Source of the DNA: Dipteronia dyeriana
Taxonomy: Eukaryota > Streptophyta > Magnoliopsida > Sapindales > Sapindaceae
Direction: 5' to 3'
Assembly: GCA_032871835.1 (NCBI GenBank)
Contig: CM065301.1
Coordinates: 32,124,405-32,188,404, forward strand
DNA length: 64,000 nt
Shown here: piece by piece, positions 47,533-58,141 of the stretch
Layout: the number at the start of each line of letters is the position of its first letter
How positions within the stretch are numbered: the first letter of the stretch is position 1
Made by a program: the position numbers and the translations under genes
Notes under the pieces: generated by a model
The model's input: only the letters and a program-made list of their open reading frames with translations
What the model was told of the DNA's origin: nothing
Databases searched by the model: none

Positions 47533-47546
47533 TCTCTGATACCAAT
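47533..47546 (-). promoter_or_regulatory. Primer-binding site of S3 (tRNA-Met type)
   Basis: On the minus strand it reads ATTGGTATCAGAGA immediately after the LTR terminus TTTCA. It matches the initiator methionine tRNA site, with a mismatch at the last position. Confidence 0.92.
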
Positions 47547-49578
47547 TGAAACAAATATTATGGTGTGTTTAAAATTAATCTAGAGGGGGGTGAATAGATT
47601 TTAATCAATTTTTACCCAATTTTTATAAATGGTCAATTAAACGAAAATACCCCTAACTAGTCACAATAATATCGCAAGTGTAATAAGTGCGAAAATAATA
47701 AAGACACTTGAGATATAAGTCAAAACCCTCCAAATGGGAAAAACCACGGACTGTTAAGTGCGCCACACTCAAACAACGAATACACTGATGATGAAGCATT
47801 ACAACCTACTCCCAGTATATAACCCACTACCACTACCTAATCCCGATAATTACGCTTAAACCAACCTACTCCCGGATGCAACGCAAGACTTACTTCTCTT
47901 CAATGAAGAGATAAACAACCTATGTGAATATATGATGATATTCAAACAACAAACAAGGCTAGGGTACCTTATATGCTTATCTAGGATTATCATATGGCAA
48001 TAAATGCAATCCTAGATATCAAGAGCTAAATGACATGTCATAAAGCTTAGCTAACATAGATCAAGCAATCCTATGAAGCTATCATAGAAGCCATATCAAC
48101 ACATGTTGTCATTAAGTATGGCACAGACTATAATGCAATTACAAAATGCAATCAATGAGTCGTAATCATTAATGTCTAAATGCAAAGCATAAAGACTCAA
48201 CTAGTTATAGATATACAATTAAATATCCTAGTTGTCAAGCAAAGCCATTTCAACACAAGTTGTTAATAAAAATGGCATGGTCAACAAATGCAATTAACAA
48301 GTGCAAATAATATTACCTAATTAGCTAGAGGGCAATAATGTCCTAAATGCTAGTTATCAACAAACAAACCCAATCATTTTATCAAGACTCATAAATATAT
48401 GCAATAAACTAGAGTCTAGGTATTTAATCATGCGATAAACACCTAATCTAGAGTAAAAAGAACAATAAAAGATGTACAATGAAGATCTTACTTACCTAGT
48501 CATGAAACCAAGAATACCCATGCTCAATGACGAAGAATGATGTAAGATGGAGATGGGTTTTAGGTTTGGAGAGTTAAAAAGGCAAGCTTGGTGCTTTCTC
48601 TCTCAAAAGGAACTCTTTTTCTCACTATGATTTGGAAATTTGGAGTTCTAGGTCTAAATGGGCGAGAAGATAACATATATATAGGCATAAGCCAAAAAAC
48701 ATCGTTTTGATAAAAAAAAACTGTACAAATCCACATAGTGTGCGGGTTCTCGCATACCCGTGCAGTAATCATGAAAGTGTCCATTATAGAGGCTAAAAAA
48801 ACACTCGTCAGGTCATTGCGCAAGTGCATGTGCGGGTCTAACCCGCGCATAACCTGTGCACTGGGAATTCAGTATCCCAACCCCATTTTCATGAGGCTCA
48901 AAACATGACAAAACGACATCGAAACCTTTAGTATAAAATACCATTGGAAAGGTATGGAGGTCTACTTTCTACTCCAACTAATAAAACATGATTCAGATAA
49001 TGGTTGAAAGAGTTACGGTAAAATGAGTGACCACAGATCAGATATGGACTTTAACAAAAATGCCCAAACTCAAGGAATAAAACCATGTGACGAAAGACCA
49101 AACTAAGAGAAGAGTGGGACCATCTCAAATGGTCACTCAATGCGCTAAAACAAGCACACCATCGTGCAAGAGTGGACGTATCCGATCAAGCAATGGAATA
49201 CAAATTAAACCTACAACAAACACACTATTAATGCACTTAGACATTAATGAAGCACACATGCATAACAAATCAAATGCAAGTAAGTGTGTGTGTGTGTGTG
49301 AGCAATACATAATGCATGTCAATAAAAATACAAATATGTGATCATTATAAACATGCAAGAAGAGTTATCAAAACATGAATGCATATTCATATAAACACAT
49401 AACATATACGAATAAGAAATATGCATGAGTTGTGAGTGTGTGCAACTATATCTCTTCAAAGAAAGCACAAGAAATATACCTTTGGTGCTTTTTCTCTTGA
49501 AGTCTTGAGAGCCTAAGCTATCCTTACAATACGTGGTTTGTTCACGAAATAAGCCAATCAATAAATGACGACTTTACA
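47547..49578 (-). repeat. 5' LTR of S3, full length
   Basis: The 2032-bp LTR has plus-strand ends TGAAACAAATATTATGG and GACGACTTTACA. It contains GC-rich paired motifs (48738-48865), a TATATATA box at 48675-48683 read on the minus strand, a CT-rich initiator-like segment after it, and a TG microsatellite (49284-49300). S1, S2 and S4 align with parts of it. Confidence 0.93.
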
Positions 49579-49583
49579 TAAAA

Positions 49584-49642
49584 GATAAAAGATATTTTTA
49601 TTTGAAAGATATTAAAATCAAATAAAGATGTCATTAGTTTTT

Positions 49643-49681
<39 letters not shown>

Positions 49682-50511
49682 TATATATTGTCTTTGAAAA
49701 AACGAATGAATACATATCACATTAGAACACAAACATTACATGCATAAGTTCTTTTGCTTTTAAGCAAAGTTAAGGTGCGGTTATTTGAATATTATAAAAG
49801 AGTTTTATAAATATTGCCTAACCTTACCATATATCAATGAATATATATTAGTGTTTGTATAGGATGCAAAAGTGAGTGTTTTTTAAACCTGATAAAATAA
49901 AGCAACTCTTTAACACGTAAATATATATCAGTGAATCTGTGTGTGCACGTGCAATAACACAATAATTTGCATATGATGCAAATTGGTAGTGTGTGTAACA
50001 ACAAAAGACAAAAAGGAGATCAGGTCTCTTATAAATTAATTTTGAAAGAAGTTGATTTGTGGGTTACTTGAACACACAAGAAAGAGATCAGGTCAAAGAC
50101 TTTACATGCTTTTAGTGCGTGAAAAGAAGAAAGAGTTTCTTAAATTCTCTCTACATCTTCCATTCAAGTTCCTGAGACTGTGACGTACCCACACGCAGTT
50201 CTAGTCTTGGGAGATAGTGACGAAGATCGAGTGGTTCAGATATAAGCACATCGTAGAGTGAAAGAGCCTCCAAACGTTGGTAAGATTGGTTCAGACAAGA
50301 GCATATTGCATAGTGAAGGAGCCTCCAAATGTTGGTAAGATTTTTTTCTTCTGCTTTATATTGATTACAACTTTCTGTGTATACATTTTGTATATATTAG
50401 TCCCAAAAATAATTACGATCCCAAGTTCACTGGTCCCAAATACAGATTATGATCTGTATAAAAAATTTTAAACCTAATTCCAATGCATTACCAGTGAACG
50501 GGGTTCCATCA
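49584..50511 (+). repeat. Angela-type LTR, second part
   Basis: It continues the LTR begun at 41567 after the S3 insertion and ends GGTTCCATCA directly before the primer site. A (TA)n run lies at 49646-49677. The region 50230-50340 contains two similar units with GAGCCTCCAAA(C/T)GTTGGTAAGA (about 80 bp apart), one ending near 50288 and one near 50341. No gene is present. Confidence 0.78.
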
Positions 50512-50526
50512 ATTGGTATCAGAGCC
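50512..50526 (+). promoter_or_regulatory. Primer-binding site of the Angela-type element
   Basis: ATTGGTATCAGAGCC follows the LTR terminus CA with no gap, a perfect tRNA-Met-type site. It fixes the plus orientation of this element. Confidence 0.93.
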
Positions 50527-51532
50527 ATGTTATTTTTCGGAACAGGAAATTGTTTGTGATTCTCCTGTTTGTATGATTTTATAGGCACCATATATATGAT
50601 TGTATAAATGTTTATAATTAAATTATTTAATTTAAACATGGTTGATCGTAAATTTTTATGGTACTTTTGATTTAGGGTTTATGGGTTGTATAATGATTTT
50701 TTATTTTTATTTTTATTATTTTTACCCTTATTGTATTGTATTTATATATATTGTAACCTGTAAACGAAGAACTTGAAACACTGTTCACCGAGGGTGCTAT
50801 TCACAGGACACTGTTCACGAGTCACTGTTCATGCATACTATTCATGTGGCGCTGTTCACGGTACTATTCATATCATGTTGCACGGTTCCGTTGGCAAATG
50901 TTGCCTAGTGCATTCCATGCAGATTTCATGTTTCAGATTCATGGATTGAATCGGAGTGACCAGAAGAGACTGGAAGATTTATGAAGTTATATGAAGACCA
51001 AGGGATGCCTTGGGGTTTTTTTTTGTAATTTTAGATTCCAATTGTTTAGGTTAAATAATCCACAGTACTTAGTCAATTCGTGTATGCTTTATATTATGTG
51101 ATGATAAAAGCATTGGCATACATACGAATGCAATTTATATTGGATGTGCCTACACAAATTTATTTGATATGTCATACATGCATCATAGCCTGATATTTTA
51201 TGTATTTTTTTAATGTGATTAAAATGGGCAATACACATAAATGGCTATGAATAATGAGATTAGTTTTTTAATGGTTAGAAAACTTGGTAATTCTCATTAA
51301 TATTAATCTAGTTATTAAAGAGTTTAGTAAGTCAGATTAATAAGGTCATTTACTGTAATTAGGATTAATATGATTAATTTCCTAATAAGAAACGAACCAA
51401 ATAAAGTGTTAGAGTTTTAATAGTTAAAACTTGGTAAACACTAACATAATAATCTGACCTTAGTAAATAGTTTACAAAGGCTTAGATTATTCACTAATAG
51501 ATCAGAACCCTCTCTTAAGAACTGGTATCAAA
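50527..51532 (+). other. Angela-type leader, AT-rich, with CACTGTTCA-like array
   Basis: No gene is visible. At 50778-50872 there is an array of CTGTTCAC/CTATTCA(C/T) words, the complement of words in the Athila-A LTR. Two related AACTTGGTAA segments occur near 51281 and 51428. The junction between this leader and viral sequence lies somewhere before 51954 and cannot be placed exactly. Confidence 0.5.
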
Positions 51533-51953
51533 GCCTAGTTACTTTTAAATTTAATAATTTGGTCTACCGAGTAGTTACAGAAAGGCAGACTTCTAATTAC
51601 ATCTCTTGATTTCTCTTATAAAATTTTTTATGATCTTTGTTTTTATAAAACGTTGTAATATTCGATGCTCCAATTTATTAATCCTATTGTTATTAACTAT
51701 GATAGTTGTTCATATATTATTAATATTACTTATTATAAGGTTGTTCATTGAAAATTTTGAACAATTGAGTTAGGTATATCGACTGGAAACACAGACTTAC
51801 TCGTACCCGAGATTGTGTCGGTAGAGTACACGTGTGATAAAACGCCAAGTACCAACCAATTATTAATATTAATAAATATTTACTTGTTTATAAAAAATGA
51901 TAATATTTCTATTATTATGAGTATTAATAAAAAACGATAATATTTATGTTATT
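51533..51953 (+). promoter_or_regulatory. Putative viral primer-binding site and leader
   Basis: TGGTATCAAAGCC at 51533-51545 differs at one position from the tRNA-Met site used by caulimovirids and Copia elements. It is followed by about 400 AT-rich bases. Just before the first ORF, an approximately 40-bp unit containing TTATTATGAGTATTA is repeated twice (51894-51964), creating a short upstream start (MSINKKR then stop). Whether this site belongs to the virus or to the Angela-type element is uncertain. Confidence 0.5.
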
Positions 51954-52235
51954 ATGAGTATTATTGACATTATGTGTGCTATAGATGCTAAGTTAATAGA
52001 TCTAGCTATAAATGATCCCGAAAGCTTAGAATCCATAAAGAAACATCATGTTGGCATGGTAGATAGAAATAATAAAGCTCTTAAAGATAAATATCAAGTG
52101 TTTGACAATATATACCTTAGTACAAATCATAGGTGTACCTATTTTGAAAAAGATTTGCATAATTTAGAAGACATGAAAACTAATAGTCAAAATAAGATAA
52201 AGGAATTAGATAGATTACTTAAAGAGTACAGTTAA
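51954..52235 (+). CDS. Viral small ORF A, 93 codons, unknown
   Basis: The frame is intact from ATG to TAA and rich in Lys, Asn, Ile and Asp. It has a helical C-terminal half (LHNLEDMKTNSQNKIKELDR). I recognise no family. It is the first frame of the viral copy and precedes a series of overlapping frames, so its position corresponds to the small 5' ORFs of multi-ORF caulimovirids. There is no membrane segment or signal peptide. Its intactness may be chance, given its short length. Confidence 0.5.
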   Translation: MSIIDIMCAIDAKLIDLAINDPESLESIKKHHVGMVDRNNKALKDKYQVFDNIYLSTNHRCTYFEKDLHNLEDMKTNSQNKIKELDRLLKEYS

Positions 52236-52293
52236 GAAAAAGATCAGTAGAAAAGCTTAGATTCATACTCTAAAGAATCAACTAGCTTCCTAA

Positions 52294-52506
52294 ATGAACC
52301 AGAATAAAGAAGTAGAATATATAAATCTTAGGATAAAATAGTGTAAAGAAAAGATTAGAAAGATTAAGAGTCTGTTAGAAAGTGGTAACTTACCAAAAGA
52401 AGAAAAGTTCAGTTTAAAAGCAAGATTAGGCGGAATAACTTTAGCAGAGAAGAAATGGGAAGAAAATCTTAGACTAAATACTAAGAAAAGAAAGTTTGAA
52501 CAATGA
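52294..52506 (+). pseudogene. Viral small ORF B, 71 codons with one stop
   Basis: The frame starts MNQNKEVEYINLRIK, has TAG at 52339-52341, and continues as a basic helical segment (LLESGNLPKEEKFSLKARLG) to TGA at 52504-52506. The stop overlaps the ATG of the next frame as ATGA, an arrangement used by caulimovirids for reinitiation along polycistronic RNA. Function unknown. Confidence 0.45.
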
Positions 52507-52805
52507 ATTTCCATAATAGCATATTTTATAGTAGCATATTTGATAGTAATTACAATATCTTTAATTGCTTTATTAATATTTGTTTTGCAGGACCTTTAGA
52601 TGAATTTATGTATATTATACAAAGCTTAGATATCCTTGAAGCAGAAAAGATTTTTGGTTTATTAATTATTAAAAGCAGATTTCTTATTAGAGAACCATTG
52701 ATTGAAGAAAAGCTATATATAGCAAAGATTTACTTTTTCAACCTTATAGAAGAAAATTCAAAATTTTTAAGGAGATTAGAGTATTTAAACTTAGCAAATA
52801 CATGA
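52503..52805 (+). CDS. Viral small ORF C, 100 codons, unknown
   Basis: The frame is intact, with an ATGA overlap at each end. The N-terminus is hydrophobic and aromatic (SNYNIFNCFINICFAG), followed by a charged helical part (SLDILEAEKIFGLLIIKSRF). I recognise no family. A membrane association through the N-terminal stretch is possible but unproven. It sits in a chain of five small frames before the movement protein. Confidence 0.5.
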   Translation: MNFHNSIFYSSIFDSNYNIFNCFINICFAGPLDEFMYIIQSLDILEAEKIFGLLIIKSRFLIREPLIEEKLYIAKIYFFNLIEENSKFLRRLEYLNLANT

Positions 52806-53317
52806 ATTTCAAAAGATAAGAATATCTAGATTTAGAAATTACATACTTTAAAAAGACTAAGATTAGTTTACAAAATAATACAAAGATTAGTTGCAATATT
52901 GAACACTTAAAATATCAGTATAAACACATTCCTCACACTAGTAATGGTCAACAGATTTTTATGGTACATTTACTAATAAATTTAGGAAGAAGTTTAGAAG
53001 ATAATATAGATAAAACCAATAATAATATTACGGAATTAGCCAAGTTTTTCCAAAATAGTAAAATTAAAACACTACAGTCAAACTTAGATTACATAAGACG
53101 ATTGTTGAAAGATTTCTGTAATCAAGTTAAAAGGTTTCCAAGCACAACGGAGATAGCAGAATTAAATAGAATAATTGAGTTAAAATACCCTAATCCAGTA
53201 GAATTAGAAATTAAAAGGATAGTTGAAAAGCTCCACAAAGGAGTAGAAAGTATAAAAGAAACTCAAAAAGAATTAAAAGAACAACTCAAAGTCATAACAA
53301 AGATGGTGGTTGAATGA
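52802..53317 (+). pseudogene. Viral ORF D, 172 codons, coiled-coil, one stop
   Basis: After an early TAA (52817-52819) the frame is open to 53317. It contains a long predicted helical region with NNITELAKFFQNSKIK, SNLDYIRRLLKDFCNQ and KETQKELKEQLKVI. Such coiled-coil proteins upstream of the virion-associated protein occur in badna- and tungroviruses. It overlaps its neighbours by ATGA at both ends. No direct functional evidence. Confidence 0.5.
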
Positions 53318-53664
53318 GTAGCATATTAAACAAGATACTAGATGAACTAACCGTAGAAACTAAAAATAACCTCCCAATAGGTATAAGTGACGAAAATTTT
53401 AATCAAAATAGTAATACTATTATTCAAGGACAAAATAACACTATAATAAAATTACTCTTAGAAGTTTTAACTAGAATTGATAAACTAGAAGAAAAAATAG
53501 AAAGGTTAGATCACAAAAGTATAAGTTCAGAATACATAGCATGGTTAGTAAAAAAGATAGAAGTAGTAGAATCTAAAGTAGAATCTAGTAAACCCTCAGA
53601 ACCAAAAGTAGATTTAAAGGATATATTAGGACCAAAAGTTAATCTAAGATCTAGAAATAAATAG
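53314..53664 (+). CDS. Viral ORF E, 116 codons, virion-associated-protein-like
   Basis: An intact frame beginning at ATGA. A coiled-coil segment (LLLEVLTRIDKLEEKIERLD) is followed by a Ser/Pro/Lys-rich tail ending in PKVNLRSRNK. Size, coiled coil and basic proline-containing C-terminus resemble the virion-associated proteins of caulimovirids (CaMV ORF III or badnavirus ORF 2), which bind the capsid. The assignment is by architecture only; no residue motif proves it. Confidence 0.5.
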   Translation: MSSILNKILDELTVETKNNLPIGISDENFNQNSNTIIQGQNNTIIKLLLEVLTRIDKLEEKIERLDHKSISSEYIAWLVKKIEVVESKVESSKPSEPKVDLKDILGPKVNLRSRNK

Positions 53665-53665
53665 A

Positions 53666-54556
53666 ATGGAATTAGCTAGGACTTCTAGTGTAAAGCAATC
53701 AAAAGCTAGCAATGTTAGGAACATACTAAATTATAGTAATAAAGGAAAAGAAATTATAGAAAAACCAGAAGATCTAATTCAAGAAGAAGATGTCAATAAA
53801 ATGCTAGAATTAGGATTCAAACAAGTCCAGAAAAAGAACCTCTATAGAGAAGGAATATTAGATAGCCTAAAAAGTAGTTTATATGTTTATAAAGATGAAT
53901 TTACAATAGTAGAAGTCAAGAATTGAGAAGAAGTTACATTAATAAGTCCCCAAAGTGAAAAAGCAATTAAAATGAGTGGATTCTCCTCAATACACTTATG
54001 AGTAGTAATAATCGGAATACTTAGCCAGACTAGAGCAAGATTAGATACAAAAGCACATTTGTATTTATATGATGGTAGATTTAGCAATCTTGAACAAGCT
54101 CAGTTGGCAACAGCTGAAGTAGATCTTAGAAATAAGGTAGTTGTAGTAGGACGTCTCCCAGATATAGACATAGATATCAGTGAATTTTGTAGTAAGATAA
54201 AATTAAGTATACAAACTAATGGTTTTGACATGAATGCAGAATACAAGAATCTTAGAATAAAAATATTTTTATTAGGAAGGTGTTACAATAAGTATCATAA
54301 GAAGTTTAGATTCATAAATAAAAGCATAGTAGAACATTTCCATAGTGATTATGTAAGAATGCAAATACCTAAGAAATTAAATAAGAGTGAGTTAAAAGGG
54401 TTGGAATGGAAATTAGCCGAGTTAGAAATACAGAGCATAGAAATCCTAGAAGATAATAGTATATACATTGATAAGAATAATCAAGCATTCCAAAAATTTA
54501 AAGATTATAAGGGGCAAGGTAATATAGAAATAACTGAAGAAGAGTTTGAAGATTAG
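53666..54556 (+). pseudogene. MP: Viral movement protein (30K-type), two stops
   Basis: Movement proteins of the 30K superfamily open plasmodesmata for cell-to-cell spread. The frame begins one base after ORF E, runs 297 codons and has TGA at 53924-53926 and 53999-54001. The core has LISPQSEKAIKMSGFSSIHL, then LYLYDGRFSNLEQAQLATAE with the conserved Asp in its D-x-R setting, and LRNKVVVVGRLPDIDIDISE. The C-terminal half is Lys/Glu-rich and ends EEEFED. Identification rests on this core and on its place before the coat protein. Confidence 0.7.
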
Positions 54557-54558
54557 CA

Positions 54559-56000
54559 ATGGATCAAGCCATTAATAAAGAAAAGACACTAATAAAAAAA
54601 TAAGAAAGTTATTATATAACTAATATTAAGTAAGCCCGTAGAGTACTTACCAGAAGAAGTATTTGAAGAAATTTGTAATAATCTAGAATTAGATGATAAA
54701 GAAATAGATAAAATCCTTAAAGAAAGCATAAATTATGAACAATAAGACTAGAAGAATCAATAAACATTTACTACATAGAAGATGAGGTATATGTAGGTAA
54801 AGACAAAGCTAAAATAGAAGTAGGAGAAAGTAGTGGATCAAGAATACCAGATGTAGAAGGTCTCCCAACTACCTCTAGAATAGAAGATTATCTAGAAAAA
54901 AGAGGAATACATGAATCGAAAGAAGAATATAGAGATTTTAAGGACAAAGAAAGGATATATAAAGCAAAAACAAAGCTAGAAAGTTGGATAAAATCACCGG
55001 AAGCTAAGGATATACTAATTTTAAGTCTATAAGGAAATAAGCCTGACGAATGGAAGCATATTTTTAATAAATGGGAAGGAAATTTAATTAGACATTCAAT
55101 GGAAGCACTTAGTAGTATAGTGGATTATAAATATAAGCTAGTGTATTTATAAAGTACCCTAGGATATAATAAGAAGCGAACTTACTTAGGATGGCGAGAA
55201 TTTATGAAACAAGATGAAGAAATATACCTAGAATTAGAAGAATTTGAGGTTAATACTACAGTTTTAAGTTTTATAGATGGAATAAGAAAATTTGTATTAG
55301 GAGCCTCAATGGAAGAAGTAGAAGATACTCATAAGCATGTAAAGGCAATAAGATGTTTAGGACAATTAAAGATATGTGACTTACATTATTTTGATCGTTA
55401 CGTAGAATTATTTTACCAATATTGGAGTCGGATGGATAGGCCTTATAATGAAAGTCTATTGACAAAATTTTATAATAAGCTACCAGGAAAAATAGGTGAA
55501 AGGAACGAAAGAATGATTATTTTGGCAGGTGTCATTTACACCAATGGTAGAATTTGTTAGAAAAAAGAATAAGAGAAATGTGTGATGAAGAAAAGCTTAG
55601 AAGGCAAGCTCCAATGCAATTTAACAAAATGTGTGTGGATTTATAAGAAGTACAAACATTAGGATGTGGAAAAATAATTACAAGTAGTTCAAAGAGTTAT
55701 AGGAAAAGGTATAAGGAAAGGCGAAAGAGATATAACCCTCCTTATAAACCTTATAGTATACCTTATAGTAAACCTTACCATGAAAAATCTAAGCCTAGCA
55801 TTTTTTTTAAGTATAAGAATAATAAAAAAATGCAGTAAAAAAGGCTTTCAAGTATAAAAAGAAGATATACAAGAGAAAAAATCATATAGATTGTAAATGC
55901 TATTTATGTGGAAAGATAGGTCATATTAAGCCAAATTGACCATATAATAAAGAAAAAGCTAATTAAGTAGAAATAGAAGAAGATTTGGAGAATCTAGAAG
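54559..56000 (+). pseudogene. CP: Viral coat protein region with damaged zinc knuckle
   Basis: It starts two bases after the movement-protein stop and is broken by many stops and at least two frameshifts. The best piece, 55204-55560, is acidic at its start and has FYQYWSRMDRPYNESLL. A Lys/Arg/Tyr-rich stretch (55700-55860) leads to CKCYLCGKIGHIKPN followed by TGA (55937-55939), where the last Cys of CX2CX4HX4C is expected. Basic tail plus knuckle then acidic tail is the usual caulimovirid coat-protein pattern. The knuckle frame continues without a shift into protease. Confidence 0.72.
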
Positions 56001-58075
56001 AAGTTTAAAATCTAGAAGAAATATCTGAAGATGAAAGTATATGTATAATAGATAGTTCAGAAGAAGAATCAGCTAGCGATCTAGAATAAGAAGGAAGCTA
56101 TAGTGAAGAAGAACCAAGTAGTGAATCCGAAATCAATATGATAGAAATTATATCCTTTTTAGGAAAATATTGCTATAAGTGTAATAATGAATTTAATAAA
56201 GGTTATAAAGATAACGCGAATTATTATTGTGAAAAATGTAAAGTTAGTAGCCAAGAAAGTGAAATAAATAGAGCTGGAAGAGAGTTAGTTTTGATAGATG
56301 TAGAAATTCTTTATACGACAAGACTAGTAAAAACTAAAGAAATGGTAGATACTGGTGCTAATAAATGCATCATCCATGAAAGTTTAGCCCCTGAAGAACA
56401 TAGGACTAAGTTAGGAGCTTATATAGGATTAACAACTTTTAGTGAAAATACGATTCATATAACAGAATGTTTAATAAATATACCTATTAGGATTAATGGG
56501 AAACTCGTAATTTACCCCAAACATTAGTTACAAATCAACTAGCAAGCTATAAATTTGTTTTAGGATTAAACTTTATATTAGGAAACAATGGAAGCATGCT
56601 GATTACACCCAATGGTGTTAACTTCATAAAAAGTCAACTTTTGTTCAGCCCAAGCTAGAGACTAGTAATCTCCCTTATATAAAGAAAGTTACTAACAAAG
56701 AAGAGCCTCTAAAATTAGAATATGAAAACTCGATACTAGAAGCCTTAGATGAAGAGCCTAGTATAGATGCCTTTTGCAGTGAAGAGATGATAGAATATCA
56801 TAAAGAAGTTTGCATGAAAGTAGAGGCAAAAGAAAAGTATAAGGACTGGCCAATAGAAATAAGACAAAAGATAGAAGAATTAGAAGAATTAGAAGAATTA
56901 GAAGAATTAGAAGAATTTAAAATAATAGGTGATAATCCTTAAAATAAAGATAGCATAGAAGTGTATAAAATAGAAATAATAAATCCAGATATTACTATAA
57001 TCACCCAAGATTTACCATATAGTCTAGAAGATAGGAAGCAGTGTAAAATGTACATAGAAGATCTATTAGGATTAAAGGTAATAAGAAAAAGCACAAGTAG
57101 GCATAGGAGCCCAACATTTATATTATTTAGCCATAGTGAGCAGAAAAGAGGAAAAAGTAGAATGGTAATGAATTATTAAAGACTAAACGATAATACCTTA
57201 AGAAAAAGTTATAAACTCCCTAATAAAGATGAATTAATAAATTGTATACAAAAAGTAAGTTGGTTCTCAAAGTTTGATTGTAAGAGTGGTTTTTGGCAGA
57301 TAAAATTAGATATAGAATTAGTTAATTGGACAGCTTTTAGTTGTTCAAAGGGCATTTTGAATGGTTAGTTATGCCCTTGGATTAAAGAATGCTCCCCAAG
57401 TTTTCCAAGAAAGAATGGATAAGATCTTTAAAAAGTATTCAAGTTTCTGTATTGTTTATATAGATGACATTCTTATCTTTAGTAATAATAGGTACATACA
57501 CATTAACCATGTTAGGAAAGTTTTAGAAACCTTTAAAAAGAATAATATAATCATATCGAAGTCAAAAATAGAAATGTTCAAGAATAAAATAGAATTCTTA
57601 GGATTAATTATAGACAAAGAAAAAATAGAGCTACAACCTCACATAGTTACAAAGATTTTAGAATTCCCTGACAAAATATAAGAGACTAAAGAACTACAAA
57701 AGTTTTTAGGATTGTTAAATTAAGGTAGAAAATTTATACCTAATTTAAGTACCCTAGCTAGGCCCCTTTATAACAAAGTTAGTAAAAATGGTCAGAAATA
57801 CTTTAATAGTAAAGATGTGAAGCTAGTACAGAAAATAAAAAGGATAGTACAAAACTTAAGCCCAATAGCTTTACCAATAAATAGCTACTATACGATAGTG
57901 CAAACAGATGCTAGTAGCAAGGGATGGGCTGGCATATTAATTCAAAAGCCCACAAAGAATAGCTTAAAGAATATATAATAAATAGCTATGTATGCTAGTG
58001 GAAATTTTTCAGAAGTAGAATCTAGAAGATCCAGTACAGAATTAGAAATATAAGGAATTATAAATTCTTTAAATC

Positions 58076-58141
<66 letters not shown>

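Larger units (their letters stand above)
42896..49578 (-). mobile_element. Complete gag-only Sirevirus-like Copia element (S3)
   Basis: Minus-strand element, 6683 bp, with a perfect TAAAA duplication (42891-42895 and 49579-49583). 5' LTR 47547-49578, tRNA-Met primer site 47533-47546, gag remnants 45482-47416, polypurine tracts, 3' LTR 42896-44466. Protease, integrase, RT and RNase H are absent from the 3.08-kb internal region. It therefore resembles TR-GAG-type non-autonomous elements, although deletion of pol after insertion is an alternative. Long LTRs and several polypurine blocks agree with the Sirevirus (SIRE/Maximus) lineage. Confidence 0.9.
41567..51532 (+). mobile_element. Angela-type Copia 5' end, split by Sirevirus S3
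   Basis: The LTR start TGTTAGTATTTATGCGCCC and the phrase CCCTAGAGAT resemble Angela/BARE-type LTRs. The LTR runs 41567-42895 and 49584-50511 (about 2.26 kb without the insertion), ends GGTTCCATCA, and is followed by a tRNA-Met primer site and a long AT-rich leader. No Angela gag or pol is recognisable; viral sequence takes over by about 51.5-51.95 kb, so the element is truncated or was itself the target of the viral insertion. Confidence 0.75.

Noticed and set aside
44156..49300. GT microsatellites in the two S3 LTRs as CRISPR-like or regulatory arrays
   Set aside because: They are simple dinucleotide runs at equivalent LTR positions; there are no unique spacers.
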